Below, piece after piece: positions 42,951-52,286 of a DNA stretch of 64,000 nucleotides. This DNA comes from Mucilaginibacter sp. SMC90 (GTDB taxonomy: Bacteria; Bacteroidota; Bacteroidia; Sphingobacteriales; Sphingobacteriaceae), in NCBI RefSeq assembly GCF_022811725.1, contig NZ_CP094527.1, positions 2,108,001 through 2,172,000 of the forward strand, given 5' to 3'. The notes under the pieces were generated by a model that was not told where the DNA came from, did not search any database, and saw only the letters and a program-made list of their open reading frames with translations. The first letter of the stretch is position 1, and every line of letters begins with the position of its first letter. The position numbers and the translations under genes were made by a program.

Positions 42951-43802
42951 ATGAAAACCCAGCAAGAAATAGATTATACCCGCATAGCTGATGCGATAGG
43001 ATTTTTCAGGGAGAATTTTAAGGCTCAGCCCAAACTGGAAGAAGTAGCAGATCATGTTAATTTAAGTCCGTTTCATTTTCAGCGAATGTTTAAGGATTGG
43101 GCAGGAGTAACGCCTAAACAATTTTTGCAATATTTAAGTATAGAGCATGCCAAAGAAATATTGAAACAGCAGGACGCTAATGTTTTTAATACCGCATTGG
43201 AAACCGGTCTTTCGGGAGGAGGCAGGTTACATGACCTGTTCATTAAGGTGGAAGGTATGACGCCCGGCGAATACCGAAATGGAGGTGCCTTGCTAAATAT
43301 CAATTATTCGTTTGCCGATACACCCTTTGGTGAGGCGATAGTTGCATCAACTGCTAAAGGCATTTGCCACATGGCTTTTGTTGATGGCAATGAAGAACAC
43401 GCTCTGGAACAACTGAAAATGAGTTTCCCTAATGCGGTATATAACCAACTGGTAGATAGGATCCAGCAGAATGCCTTGTTTATTTTTACACAGGACTGGA
43501 ACCACCTGGATGAGATCAAACTGCATTTAAAAGGAACCGATTTTCAGATCAAGGTATGGGAAACATTATTAAAAGTACCTGCCGGGGGATTAACAACCTA
43601 TGCCACGCTCGCCAAAAAAGCAGGCAGCGAAAACGCTTACCGGGCGGTAGGAACAGCGGTTGGCAGCAATCCGGTAGCATTCCTGATCCCATGTCACCGT
43701 GTGATTAAATCAACCGGCGAGATAGGACAGTACCATTGGGGAAGTACCCGCAAAAATGCGATCATAGGCTGGGAGGCAGCTTTGCAGGAGCGGGTTGATT
43801 AA
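42951..43802 (+). CDS. AraC-type regulator fused to O6-methylguanine-DNA methyltransferase (Ada-like)
   Basis: A 283-residue protein. Residues about 10-105 form an AraC double helix-turn-helix (KLEEVADHVNLSPFHFQRMFKDWAG). Residues about 115-280 are the Ogt/MGMT domain with acceptor C248 in IPCHRVI and the following KSTGEIGQYHWG. It repairs O6-alkylguanine by suicidal alkyl transfer. Compared with full Ada it lacks the N-terminal zinc/phosphotriester domain, so the usual methylation switch for activation is missing. Such two-domain forms are common in Bacteroidota. It is monocistronic, followed by a repeat-rich gap. Confidence 0.92.
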   Translation: MKTQQEIDYTRIADAIGFFRENFKAQPKLEEVADHVNLSPFHFQRMFKDWAGVTPKQFLQYLSIEHAKEILKQQDANVFNTALETGLSGGGRLHDLFIKVEGMTPGEYRNGGALLNINYSFADTPFGEAIVASTAKGICHMAFVDGNEEHALEQLKMSFPNAVYNQLVDRIQQNALFIFTQDWNHLDEIKLHLKGTDFQIKVWETLLKVPAGGLTTYATLAKKAGSENAYRAVGTAVGSNPVAFLIPCHRVIKSTGEIGQYHWGSTRKNAIIGWEAALQERVD

Positions 43803-43817
43803 GAGGGGGCTGAAAAT

Positions 43818-43910
43818 ATGTCATTGAAGAGCGAAACGGGAATGAGCACTGGGGCGACGCGGCAATCGCATACTATACAGAGCGGCTGTGCTTCCGTGCA
43901 ACGACACGGT
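43818..43910. repeat. Decayed family A repeat
   Basis: GCAATCGCATACTATACAG (43862-43880) matches the spacer-side sequence of the 13993-14078 element read in reverse, and the flanks TGTCATTGAAGAGCGAA and TGCAACGACAC are degenerate ends of the same palindrome. Confidence 0.5.
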
Positions 43911-43926
43911 TTTTATCTTTCTGCAA

Positions 43927-44031
43927 CTTGCTCTCGTTTGTAACGAGAGCTTAATATGGTTTGGCGATTGCATCGCCAGTCGCGTTATAAACGCTAACCC
44001 AAGTTACGCGCTCGTTACAAACGAACGCAAG
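43927..44031. repeat. Palindromic MITE-like element
   Basis: Imperfect 24-base terminal inverted repeats (43927-43950 and 44008-44031) share CTCGTTTGTAAC / GTTACAAACGA, and a central GGCGAT/ATCGCC hairpin lies at 43963-43977. The left end is itself a hairpin (GCTCTCGTT...AACGAGAGC). No open frame is inside. Confidence 0.55.
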
Positions 44032-44171
44032 AAGCGGTAAGTTAGATTTCTAATTTCCTTCCTTGGGGAGGGAGTTAGAAATTTAACCTGCACTTATTGT
44101 GAAAGTATGCTGATTCTAAATAGTTCTAAATTTTATTGAGATTATTAGATATCAATGCTTTAAAACTATCC

Positions 44172-44202
44172 TTGGGATTAAAAGTATTATTGTTTAATTT
44201 TG
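44172..44202 (+). promoter_or_regulatory. Consensus promoter of the small gene pair
   Basis: TTG (44172-44174) and TAATTTTG (44195-44202) are separated by 20 bases, a full match to the Bacteroidota -33/-7 pattern. It predicts a very short leader and supports ATG 44208 over the TTG at 44136. Confidence 0.65.
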
Positions 44203-44207
44203 TAGTT

Positions 44208-44390
44208 ATGACACGCAAACTTGTGAAAGTTACCCGCTCAAAAGGCGAAAGGCTCGGTTGGACACCTTTAGACCAAGTAAAGTATGTCACCTTAAAATCG
44301 GTGAACATACACGGCCGTAAAGTATCGGTTTGTCAGCGTCAGGAACTTCACCAGAATGAAGCAGCAGGGGCGAAATTTATTATCCCTTGA
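44208..44390 (+). CDS. Small basic protein of unknown function
   Basis: A 60-residue Lys/Arg-rich protein from ATG 44208, placed right after a consensus promoter. It has no known domain. Its stop overlaps the TTG start of the next gene by 4 bases (TTGA), so the two are translated as a pair, perhaps partners in one complex. A TTG at 44136 was rejected because it lies upstream of the promoter. Confidence 0.6.
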   Translation: MTRKLVKVTRSKGERLGWTPLDQVKYVTLKSVNIHGRKVSVCQRQELHQNEAAGAKFIIP

Positions 44391-44938
44391 TCTTTAATTC
44401 GATAGGCTACCCGCTTAAATTTATTCAAAGACGGCCGTGCCGCGATACCAGCGCTCATCTATTTACGTTAATTTATAAGTTCAAATCTCCCATAACGAGA
44501 TATGCTTATATTTTGCATGCTGATTACCACGATGAAGATGTTTTTGCGTTGAAATTTTATGCACAAAAAGACAAGCAAGATGACTTTAAATATTCCCGGA
44601 TCACTAATAAGGGCGATGTATTCAATATATTGATTACTTGTTTGCGGGTTATTCCTATCATTTTGGCGGATTACCCAACCGCTTCATTCGGTTTTATCGG
44701 TTCCAGAACTGTTGACCGGGCATCGGGAACCGTCGAAAATTATCAGAATACCCAACGCTTCCGGGTATATTGCGGTATAGTGGAAGGAACCATTGGGGAA
44801 CAAACCTTCGCGCATTATGAGTATGAAGAAGTCAGCGGTTATCTGTTGATCAACCGTTCGGCTCCTGACATCGAAGCCAAAGAACAAGTGATTAACCGAA
44901 TGTTTTCTGCAACATATAATGAGCTCCCTAATATCTGA
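44387..44938 (+). CDS. Conserved hypothetical protein paired with the small upstream gene
   Basis: A 183-residue cytoplasmic protein starting at TTG 44387, coupled to the upstream stop. I recognise no named domain. The body has a repeated pattern of beta strands (YAYILHADYHDEDVFALKFYA, ASFGFIGSRT, RFRVYCGIVE), and HADYHDEDVFALKFYA and FAHYEYEEVSGYLLINR look like conserved blocks of a Bacteroidota family known to me only as hypothetical. The absence of an internal ATG before the last 15 residues leaves the TTG as the only plausible start. Confidence 0.6.
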   Translation: MIFNSIGYPLKFIQRRPCRDTSAHLFTLIYKFKSPITRYAYILHADYHDEDVFALKFYAQKDKQDDFKYSRITNKGDVFNILITCLRVIPIILADYPTASFGFIGSRTVDRASGTVENYQNTQRFRVYCGIVEGTIGEQTFAHYEYEEVSGYLLINRSAPDIEAKEQVINRMFSATYNELPNI

Positions 44939-45002
44939 TCAAGCCGTAATCGGCAAATCTTCATGACAATTTTCGTTAGTTTGCGGGGGGGGTAAACAAC
45001 CG

Positions 45003-45488
45003 TTAATGCCCCACACTCACCACCCTCGTTACTTTCCACTGTTCATCCTTATACTGCCAAACATGTACAAATTTCATTAAGCCTACGATCTCTTTCCCAT
45101 TTTCGGTGTGAGTAAATTTGTGTGTGCCCATTTCAATGGCACCGAAGCCGGGCATAGGGTAAACCTCAAGCGTTTCTTTAAGCAGATCGCGGCGCAGGTC
45201 GGCAGCTTGTTTGTTTTCAAAAATGCCTTTGAAGCCTGCCATTGTTGCTTCATAGCCGGTTACACCTTTGCCATCGTTATAAAATTCAACATCAGGGGTA
45301 AACAGTGTTTTCATTACTTCAAGGTTGCGGCTATTAAAGGCGTTGAACATTACACTATCCATATGTGCTATGGTGTTGTATAGTTGCTGATCTTTGGGTT
45401 TAAAAGCAGTTGCTTGAGCGTTTGCAGCAGAGGCAAACAGCGTTGTAATTATAACCGTAATAAGTACGAGATAAGGTCATTTTTTCAT
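45003..45488 (-). pseudogene. NTF2/SnoaL-like secreted protein, broken by a stop in the signal peptide
   Basis: From ATG 45486-45488 the frame reads M-K-K, TGA (45477-45479), then continues without a break as PYLVLITVIITTLFASAANAQA and an NTF2-like domain of about 120 residues (MFNAFNSRNLEVMKTLFTPDVEFYND ... FVHVWQYKDEQWKVTRVVSVGH). The stop at codon 4 falls in an otherwise intact signal peptide and cuts export. The remaining ATG at 45362 would give a 119-residue cytoplasmic form. A CGA-to-TGA change would explain it, as would a sequencing error. NTF2-like proteins of this type are small-molecule binding or enzymatic; the function is unknown. Confidence 0.75.
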
Positions 45489-45707
45489 GATATTAAAGGT
45501 GTTCAAATATATCATAATGACGCGCCAACCTGGCCTACAGTGACACCGTTAATCATAGTTTTTATAACCAAAACTGCACTAAGGCATCTCCGCAATTCAT
45601 AATTAAGTAAAAAAGCTCCCGATTAACATATTTTAACGGCTTATGCTTAACGCTGGTGTAATATTTGGATACCATTTTACGTAACTTTACTTAACAAATT
45701 AAGCGCG

Positions 45708-46124
45708 ATGAAAAAGAATATCTTCATTATGGCCTTGATGCTTTTAGGCGGTTTGTTTAGCGGTACTGTAAAAGCCCAGCAAACTGCAACATTAGTTGCC
45801 GATCAAAACCCCCGTTACGCGGAAAGCATGGCGAAATATCTCAGGAGTGCCGATACCCTGAACAGTTTGCACGGTACAACCATACAAAATACTTATAAAG
45901 CTTACGATTGGTACGAAGCCAAATTAGAACGCCGTCGTCAAAACCGCGAATGGCGGCATCAGGAACGTATGAACGGATACTACGATTATTCGCCTTCATG
46001 GGGTTTGTACGGTGGGTACTCATATTCACCATTTTTAAACTATGGCTGGGGTAACCGCTGGGGTGGTTATTATGGTGGCCGCTGGGGTGGCCGTACAAGC
46101 ATTGGTGTCGGTTTTGGCTGGTAA
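45708..46124 (+). CDS. Secreted Gly/Tyr/Trp-rich hypothetical protein
   Basis: A 138-residue protein with a signal peptide (ends VKAQ). The middle is charged (WYEAKLERRRQNREWRHQERM) and the C-terminal 45 residues are dominated by Gly, Tyr, Trp and Arg. No known domain. It lies 53 bases before the LpoB-like gene and then COG3014, so it may be the third member of an envelope trio. The low-complexity tail could bind other envelope proteins or glycans. Confidence 0.72.
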   Translation: MKKNIFIMALMLLGGLFSGTVKAQQTATLVADQNPRYAESMAKYLRSADTLNSLHGTTIQNTYKAYDWYEAKLERRRQNREWRHQERMNGYYDYSPSWGLYGGYSYSPFLNYGWGNRWGGYYGGRWGGRTSIGVGFGW

Positions 46125-46177
46125 CAATTGGAGCAGCAATCAATCTAACATATCATAATTTATAATATATACTACAA

Positions 46178-46771
46178 ATGAAATTTAACAGGATTTTAAC
46201 AGTTGCTGCAATAGCAGTTTCAGGAATTTTCATAGCCTCATGCTCAAGGCAGGTTACACGCGTTAGCACCGATCAAACTATTGATGTTAGCGGCAACTGG
46301 AATAACAGTGATGCACGTATGGCTGCCGATGAGCTCACCGGCAAAATTTTAGGTGCTAACTGGATTGATACTCACCTTAATGAACATCAGGGCAAACGCC
46401 CGGTGGTTATAGTTGGTTTTGTGCAAAACAAAAGCCACGAGCACATTGATGCTGAAACGTTTTTAACTGATATTGAAAGCTCATTCATCCAGTCGCAAAA
46501 AGTACGTTTGGTTCAGGGCGGTAAAAAACGTGATGAATTACGTGCCGAAAAGGCCGATCAGCAAACAAATGCATCTGTATCGAGCATGAAAAAATTTGGT
46601 TTGGAAAACGGTGCCGATTATATACTCCAAGGCTCAATTAACTCAATTGTTGATGCACACAAACGTCAAAAAGTTGTTTACTACCAGGTTAATTTAGAGC
46701 TTACCAATATCCAGACAAATGAAGTGGTTTGGATAGGCGAAAAGAAAATTGCCAAATACGTTAAAAACTAA
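46178..46771 (+). CDS. LpoB-like lipoprotein (penicillin-binding-protein activator family)
   Basis: A 197-residue lipoprotein with lipobox IASC (residues 19-22). The LpoB domain shows VVIVGFVQNKSHEHIDAETFLTDIESSF, ENGADYILQGSI and VNLELTNIQTNEVVWIGEKKI. In Enterobacteria LpoB activates PBP1b from the outer membrane; in Bacteroidota the partner is not established. It is followed 63 bases later by a COG3014 lipoprotein, a pairing seen in other phyla, and preceded by a Gly/Trp-rich secreted protein. Confidence 0.87.
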   Translation: MKFNRILTVAAIAVSGIFIASCSRQVTRVSTDQTIDVSGNWNNSDARMAADELTGKILGANWIDTHLNEHQGKRPVVIVGFVQNKSHEHIDAETFLTDIESSFIQSQKVRLVQGGKKRDELRAEKADQQTNASVSSMKKFGLENGADYILQGSINSIVDAHKRQKVVYYQVNLELTNIQTNEVVWIGEKKIAKYVKN

Positions 46772-46834
46772 AGCTCGTATACATTATTGCCCTGAACATG
46801 GTACGCCTGTGTTCGGGGCAGTTTGCATTTAATA

Positions 46835-48259
46835 ATGGTCAATCTACGTACGCATATTCTCCGGGTATTTTCTTTTATCGGGCTGATGCTTTTTTTATCG
46901 GCATGTTCCACCTATAATCAAAGCGTTGCGCCTTATTATAAAAACGTATCTGCCGGTAACTACCCTCAGGCCGAGAAGGAGCTTGATAAAAACGGCCTGA
47001 TCCAGGCACCTCGAAATAAACTCCTGTACCTGATGGAGAAGGGGAGGATTTGCCATTTAAAAGGTGAATATGAAAACAGCAACAAGTACTTTAACCAGGC
47101 CGATCAGTTGCTTGACGAAGGGTTAACCAGCGCGTCTGACGCTGCTGTGGGGGTTTTGCTTAACTCGGCATCGCAAAAATATAAAGGCGAGGATTTTGAG
47201 AAGTTCATGATCCATTATTATAAGGCACTTAACTATTTGTACCTGAATAAAACGGAGGATGCCATTGTTGAAGCCCGCCGTATTACTTTACAGGCACAGG
47301 AGCAGGGGGATAAATACAACAATAAAGACAGCCGGTATTCAAACGATGCTTTTGCGTTAACGCTGCAGGGCATGTTGTATGAAAGTAATAACGATGTAAA
47401 CAACGCTTTTATATCATACCGCAACGCGGCCGAAATTTATCTTAAAAGCCCCGATAAAACTTATTATGGTACCACCATGCCGGTTGAGTTAGAGGAAGAT
47501 GTGATCCGCACAGCTAAGCTGAATGGATTTACAACAGAAGCCGACCAATTTGAAACAACATTTGGTATCAAATACGAGCCTGTAAAACCATCAGATGGCG
47601 GGGAACTGATCTTCTTTTGGGAAAACGGTCTTGCGCCTGTAAAAACGCAGGTGGACTTATTTTTTAGTCTGATCCGTAACAGCAACGGCGATCTTTTCTT
47701 TACCGATGCTGCCGGCGGCATCGTTGTTCCGTTTAATTATGATGGCGACAGGAACAGGGTGAATACTAAATCAGTTGAAAGCCTTCGGGTGGCGTTCCCT
47801 AAATATGTTGCCCAAACACCTTACTACTCAAGCGCAAGTATTTCCGTTAATGACCAGGATGCCCCGCTTGTAAAAGCCGAAGATATTAACGAATTGGCGT
47901 TTAAAACATTACAGCAGCGTGCTTTGAAAGAAATGAGCGGGATCCTGTCGCGCCTTGCAGTAAAAAAAATAGCCGAATATTCATTGCGGGCTGCTGCTAA
48001 AAGCGATGGCAAAACAAATGGTTTGCTGGAAGGTCTGGGTTACGGTATCCAACTCTATAGTTTATTATCTGAAAAGGCCGATACCCGTAATTGGCAAAGC
48101 TTGCCTGCTTATATTTCTTACACACGCGTGCCATTACAAAAAGGGGATAACCAGGTGCGCATTACCCTCAAAAATGCGCAGGGGGTTACCGAAACCAAAA
48201 CTATTACTGTACAAGGTACCGGCAGGCTGCAATTTTATAACTATGCTACTTTACGATAA
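46835..48259 (+). CDS. COG3014-family TPR-containing lipoprotein
   Basis: A 474-residue lipoprotein from ATG 46835 with lipobox LSAC. TPR-like helices (about 30-200, including KYFNQADQLLDEGL and YYKALNYLYLNKTEDAIVEARRI) precede a beta-rich C-terminal half. The ASQKYKGEDFEKFMIHYYKALNY block is typical of COG3014. The function is not known; conserved linkage to LpoB-like genes points to the cell envelope. An earlier TTG at 46823 would add four residues and lacks support. Confidence 0.8.
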   Translation: MVNLRTHILRVFSFIGLMLFLSACSTYNQSVAPYYKNVSAGNYPQAEKELDKNGLIQAPRNKLLYLMEKGRICHLKGEYENSNKYFNQADQLLDEGLTSASDAAVGVLLNSASQKYKGEDFEKFMIHYYKALNYLYLNKTEDAIVEARRITLQAQEQGDKYNNKDSRYSNDAFALTLQGMLYESNNDVNNAFISYRNAAEIYLKSPDKTYYGTTMPVELEEDVIRTAKLNGFTTEADQFETTFGIKYEPVKPSDGGELIFFWENGLAPVKTQVDLFFSLIRNSNGDLFFTDAAGGIVVPFNYDGDRNRVNTKSVESLRVAFPKYVAQTPYYSSASISVNDQDAPLVKAEDINELAFKTLQQRALKEMSGILSRLAVKKIAEYSLRAAAKSDGKTNGLLEGLGYGIQLYSLLSEKADTRNWQSLPAYISYTRVPLQKGDNQVRITLKNAQGVTETKTITVQGTGRLQFYNYATLR

Positions 48260-48544
48260 TCAGCATCAGTTAAAACAGATCACTGATAAAATAAAAAAGC
48301 CATTTGCCGTTGAGGGCCGATGGCTGATTTATGTGATAGAGGCCGGCTATATATGCCTTTAAGAACTTTCCTTTTAATTGCTTAAAAGTAGGTTTAATAT
48401 TTACAGCCCGAAATACCCTTTTTTAGGTATATTTTATCATGGCAATATCCTGTAATCAGGTCCTGCAGCCTGCTAACAGATAGTTCACGCTTTTTATCAA
48501 AAAATGGGTTGCTCTATTCAATCTTCCGGGTTTGTCAGGCAGGT
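48260..48544. other. 285-base gap between convergent genes
   Basis: A weak AGCCAT...ATGGCT hairpin lies at about 48299-48325 after the lipoprotein gene. Nothing else was recognised. Confidence 0.4.
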
Positions 48545-49102
48545 TTAAGCCAATTGTTTTTCCGTTACCGATATCAGGCTTACCAATTCGTTCCCGGCAG
48601 CTTCAACGGCGGCATTGTTTTGTATTTCAATACAATTTTCAAGATTGGTATTGAGTTCGGCAGTCCGGGCTATGCGTTTGGCTATTTCCTCTGCATTTTC
48701 ACGCCCGCGCACGGCTAAACGGCTGGCAATGATTTCGGCATTTGCAGTTATCAGTACCACTTTCAAATCGGGGTAAAGGCGCTGTGCAACAGGCAGGTAT
48801 TCGCGCGAGCCATTAACTACCACGTTAAAACCTTTATTAAGCCAGCTGTTTATTTCCTGACCTATGCCATAATATTTATCATGGCTTCCCCAGCTTAACG
48901 CAAACATGCCGGCCCTGCTCCGTAACGCAAATTCCTCGTTGGTTAAGCTAACATGGTTTTCATTACCTGAAAACGGCGGACGGGTGATATACCTGTGCGC
49001 GAATACTACGTTTTCCGATCCGTTGATCTGTTTGCGGGCATAGTTCATCAGGGTATCCTTGCCGGCTCCTGATGCGCCGATAACATAAAATAGCTTACTC
49101 AT
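48545..49102 (-). CDS. phnN: Ribose 1,5-bisphosphate phosphokinase
   Basis: A 185-residue P-loop kinase of the guanylate-kinase fold. VIGASGAGKDTLM at residues 7-19 is the Walker A, RYITRPP is the PhnN hallmark near residue 40, and FALSWGSHDKYYGIG is the substrate region. PhnN converts ribose 1,5-bisphosphate to PRPP at the end of the carbon-phosphorus lyase pathway. No other phn gene is visible here. A leftward endonuclease/phosphatase-family gene lies 92 bases upstream and may be cotranscribed. Confidence 0.88.
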   Translation of the reverse strand: MSKLFYVIGASGAGKDTLMNYARKQINGSENVVFAHRYITRPPFSGNENHVSLTNEEFALRSRAGMFALSWGSHDKYYGIGQEINSWLNKGFNVVVNGSREYLPVAQRLYPDLKVVLITANAEIIASRLAVRGRENAEEIAKRIARTAELNTNLENCIEIQNNAAVEAAGNELVSLISVTEKQLA

Positions 49103-49194
49103 GGTTAGTGGAATAATTTTTATTGTTGAAAGTGACAGGGGGGGCTCTATACTTTAAATAGTAAAATTACTGATAATTGTTAAGTGATTTGCAG

Positions 49195-49992
49195 TTAGGG
49201 TATTATGAGTGTAGTAGTGATGCCAAAATGATCGCTCGGATATAAACCGGTTTCTTCATCAGGTACATTTAATACAACTGCCGAATCGATAAACTGCGGG
49301 TAGCTATCTGTACCAGGTAAGGGCAACGTGAAGATCTGATCAACACATACCTGTTTGTTGGTTTTGTAATAAGCATCTGCAAGGCTGTACCTTGGTTCGC
49401 TGCCATCGCCTTCGGTATAACAATCTGCTGCTTTTGATAATTCTCTGAACGCTATAACCGCTTCTGAATCGGGTGTGGCATTAAAATCGCCGCAAATGAT
49501 ATGGTATGGATGTGCGGTGCTTGCGCTTACAAAACCGGCAAGGGCTTCGGCCTGGGCTTTTCTTAGATCTTTATGCTGTCCCAAATGTGTAAGATGGGTG
49601 GTGGTAATAGTAAGCGTTTGTCCCGATGGAAGTGTTACATTAGCCTGGAGAGCCTTACGGTCGTTATCCTCTGGTACCACAGGCAAATCAAAGCTGCCGG
49701 TTTCGGTAAGGGGATAAACAGATAATATGCCCAAGCCTGATGTACTATTAACCAGGTGCCCTTCAAAAAGACGTTTTTTGGAGCGGCCGGGTAAAAAACA
49801 ATAGTTCATATCTAATTCCTTAGCCAAAAACTTCAGGGTATCGGCATTTGCTTGTTCACTGTAAAAGCATTCCTGGCAGGCTATAACATGAGGTTTTAAG
49901 TCGTTTAGCTGTTTGGCAAGTATGCCCATGCGCACACGGTATTCACCATCACATTTCCACGTATTTATGGTGATAATTTTAACATTTTCCAC
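49195..49992 (-). CDS. Endonuclease/exonuclease/phosphatase-family protein
   Basis: A 265-residue cytoplasmic protein of the EEP fold. Motifs in order are ITINTWKCDG, ACQECF (metal Glu), THLTHLGQH, IICGDFNATPDS (Asp/Asn) and SDHFGITTT (catalytic His). The family includes AP endonucleases, sphingomyelinases and sugar or inositol phosphatases. The lack of a signal peptide and proximity to phnN suggest a phosphodiester or phosphate-ester substrate in the cytoplasm, but the substrate cannot be read. Confidence 0.87.
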   Translation of the reverse strand: MENVKIITINTWKCDGEYRVRMGILAKQLNDLKPHVIACQECFYSEQANADTLKFLAKELDMNYCFLPGRSKKRLFEGHLVNSTSGLGILSVYPLTETGSFDLPVVPEDNDRKALQANVTLPSGQTLTITTTHLTHLGQHKDLRKAQAEALAGFVSASTAHPYHIICGDFNATPDSEAVIAFRELSKAADCYTEGDGSEPRYSLADAYYKTNKQVCVDQIFTLPLPGTDSYPQFIDSAVVLNVPDEETGLYPSDHFGITTTLIIP

Positions 49993-50177
49993 ATCAGCAA
50001 TATCAGCAATCTAAATTGTACAATCAACATTTAGCAATTATTAGCTGATGTTTTGTTTTGGGGTTAACTGGTTGACTCACTTTCAAACAGGGCAATGGTG
50101 GTTGGCTTCGAACCGTTGATTATTGAGGGGGGCTGCTGCTTGTTGTTTAACAAAAAGCTTACAATGCTTTTCGGTAA

Positions 50178-50879
<702 letters not shown>

Positions 50880-50895
50880 AAAGGTCATAGTTTTT

Positions 50896-50933
50896 GTTCC
50901 CTCAGGGTCTCTCGCAGAGGATCCTGAGGGAAC
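50896..50933 (+). terminator. Long hairpin after the O-methyltransferase gene
   Basis: An 11-bp outer stem (50896-50906 with 50923-50933, GTTCCCTCAGG/CCTGAGGGAAC) encloses a CTCT/AGAG inner stem. The flank on the right is not T-rich, while on the left it is TTTTT, so it would terminate better in the leftward direction or be a repeat element. Confidence 0.5.
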
Positions 50934-51143
50934 AGGAGCCGCTCCCTTCTACTACACATTCCAACGCACCCATCCCAAGGGAGGGAATTAATAAAAGCTA
51001 AGCTTATACAATAATTCTTGAATTTAATTGCATAGCTATCAATGCAATGGCGTGTACTTATGCCGGGTAGAACTTATTTTTCTTATGTTTACTATCCGAT
51101 ATACAACCGGATGTTAATTTTAGGATCATAAGCAGGGGACGAA

Positions 51144-52169
51144 ATGAATTTTGGCGGAGTTACTATAAAGGATATTGCTAAAGAGCTGGGGATCTCACCC
51201 TCGGCGGTTTCCAAGGCGCTTAAAGACAGTCACGAAATAGGTGAAAAAACTAAAGCGCTTGTATTAGAGTGTGCCCAAAGGCTTAACTATCAGCCTAACC
51301 TTAATGCCCAAAGTCTTAAACGGGGCAATAGCAAATCTCTCGGTATCGTGGTTTCAACTATCGATAACCAGTTTTTTTCGCAGGTGATTAATGGTATCGA
51401 ATCGGTAGCGCATAGCAAGGGGTACAATGTATTTATCACGCAAACCCATGAATCGTACGAGCTGGAAATGCAGAACGTGCGGCACCTCACTTTCCGCTCT
51501 ATTGATGGTTTACTGATCTCCCTTTCAACCGAAACTAATAATATCGATCACCTTAAGAACCTTCATGAAAAGGGCCTGCCGATAGTTTTTTTCGACCGGG
51601 TAAGCGATGAGATTGATACCCACAAAGTAGTGGCCGATAACTTTGCCGGTGCTTATGACGCCACAACGCAATTAATTGGTGCGGGGTACCGTAAAATAGC
51701 ACATATTACCAGTTCGGTAAACGTATCAATTACCGCCGAACGCTTAATAGGATATAAAAAGGCCCTCGAACAGCATGGCATACAGCCTGACGAGAAACTG
51801 ATCAAATACTGCCCGCATGGCGGTAAGGACCTCGCAGAAATAGAGAATGCGCTAAGCGAACTGTTTTTGGATAGTAAACCCGATGCTATTTTTACAGCTT
51901 CCGACAGGATCACCACCACCACTTTGTCGCTCCTGCACAAATTAGGCTACCGGATCCCTGCTGATATTGCTTTGCTTGGCTTCACCAACACCCAATTAGC
52001 CGAAGTATTAAACCCGCCGCTGAGTGCCGTATATCAGCCTGGTTTTGAAATGGGGAAGAAGGCTACCGAAATGCTTATCAGTATTATTGAAAGCAAACGA
52101 CCTGTCACTGAATTTGAAACTGCCGTATTGCCAACCCAGGTTTTCATCCGCAGTTCATCTCAACTCTAA
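51144..52169 (+). CDS. LacI-family transcriptional regulator
   Basis: A 341-residue regulator. The N-terminal helix-turn-helix (VTIKDIAKELGISPSAVSKALKD, residues 6-28) with hinge helix region LNAQSLKRGNS is followed by a periplasmic-binding-protein-like sensor domain (about 64-335, LGIVVSTIDNQFFSQVINGIE). It is 117 bases from a secreted GH43 enzyme on the same strand and probably controls it in response to a sugar, perhaps arabinose. Confidence 0.93.
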   Translation: MNFGGVTIKDIAKELGISPSAVSKALKDSHEIGEKTKALVLECAQRLNYQPNLNAQSLKRGNSKSLGIVVSTIDNQFFSQVINGIESVAHSKGYNVFITQTHESYELEMQNVRHLTFRSIDGLLISLSTETNNIDHLKNLHEKGLPIVFFDRVSDEIDTHKVVADNFAGAYDATTQLIGAGYRKIAHITSSVNVSITAERLIGYKKALEQHGIQPDEKLIKYCPHGGKDLAEIENALSELFLDSKPDAIFTASDRITTTTLSLLHKLGYRIPADIALLGFTNTQLAEVLNPPLSAVYQPGFEMGKKATEMLISIIESKRPVTEFETAVLPTQVFIRSSSQL

Positions 52170-52286
52170 AGAGTTAATACAGATCAGCTATTTTGATAAT
52201 AAATGTATTTTTAACATTTGTTGTTTTTGTAAAATCTTTTGCAGACTTTTAGCGCATTATAAACCACGCTAATACCTTTCATCCCT

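Larger units (their letters stand above)
43803..44171. other. Repeat-rich gap downstream of the Ada-like gene
   Basis: The gap contains a decayed family A repeat (43818-43910), a MITE-like palindromic element (43927-44031) and a hairpin around 44046-44082 (ATTTCTAA...TTAGAAAT) that could act as a terminator. No coding frame looks real. Confidence 0.55.

Noticed and set aside
43803..44207. A mobile element remnant with a transposase
   Set aside because: Inverted repeats are present but no transposase-like frame exists on either strand.
48244..48362. A 39-codon frame after the COG3014 gene
   Set aside because: It overlaps the end of that gene, has no start signal or recognisable motif, and the region carries a weak hairpin; chance is likelier.
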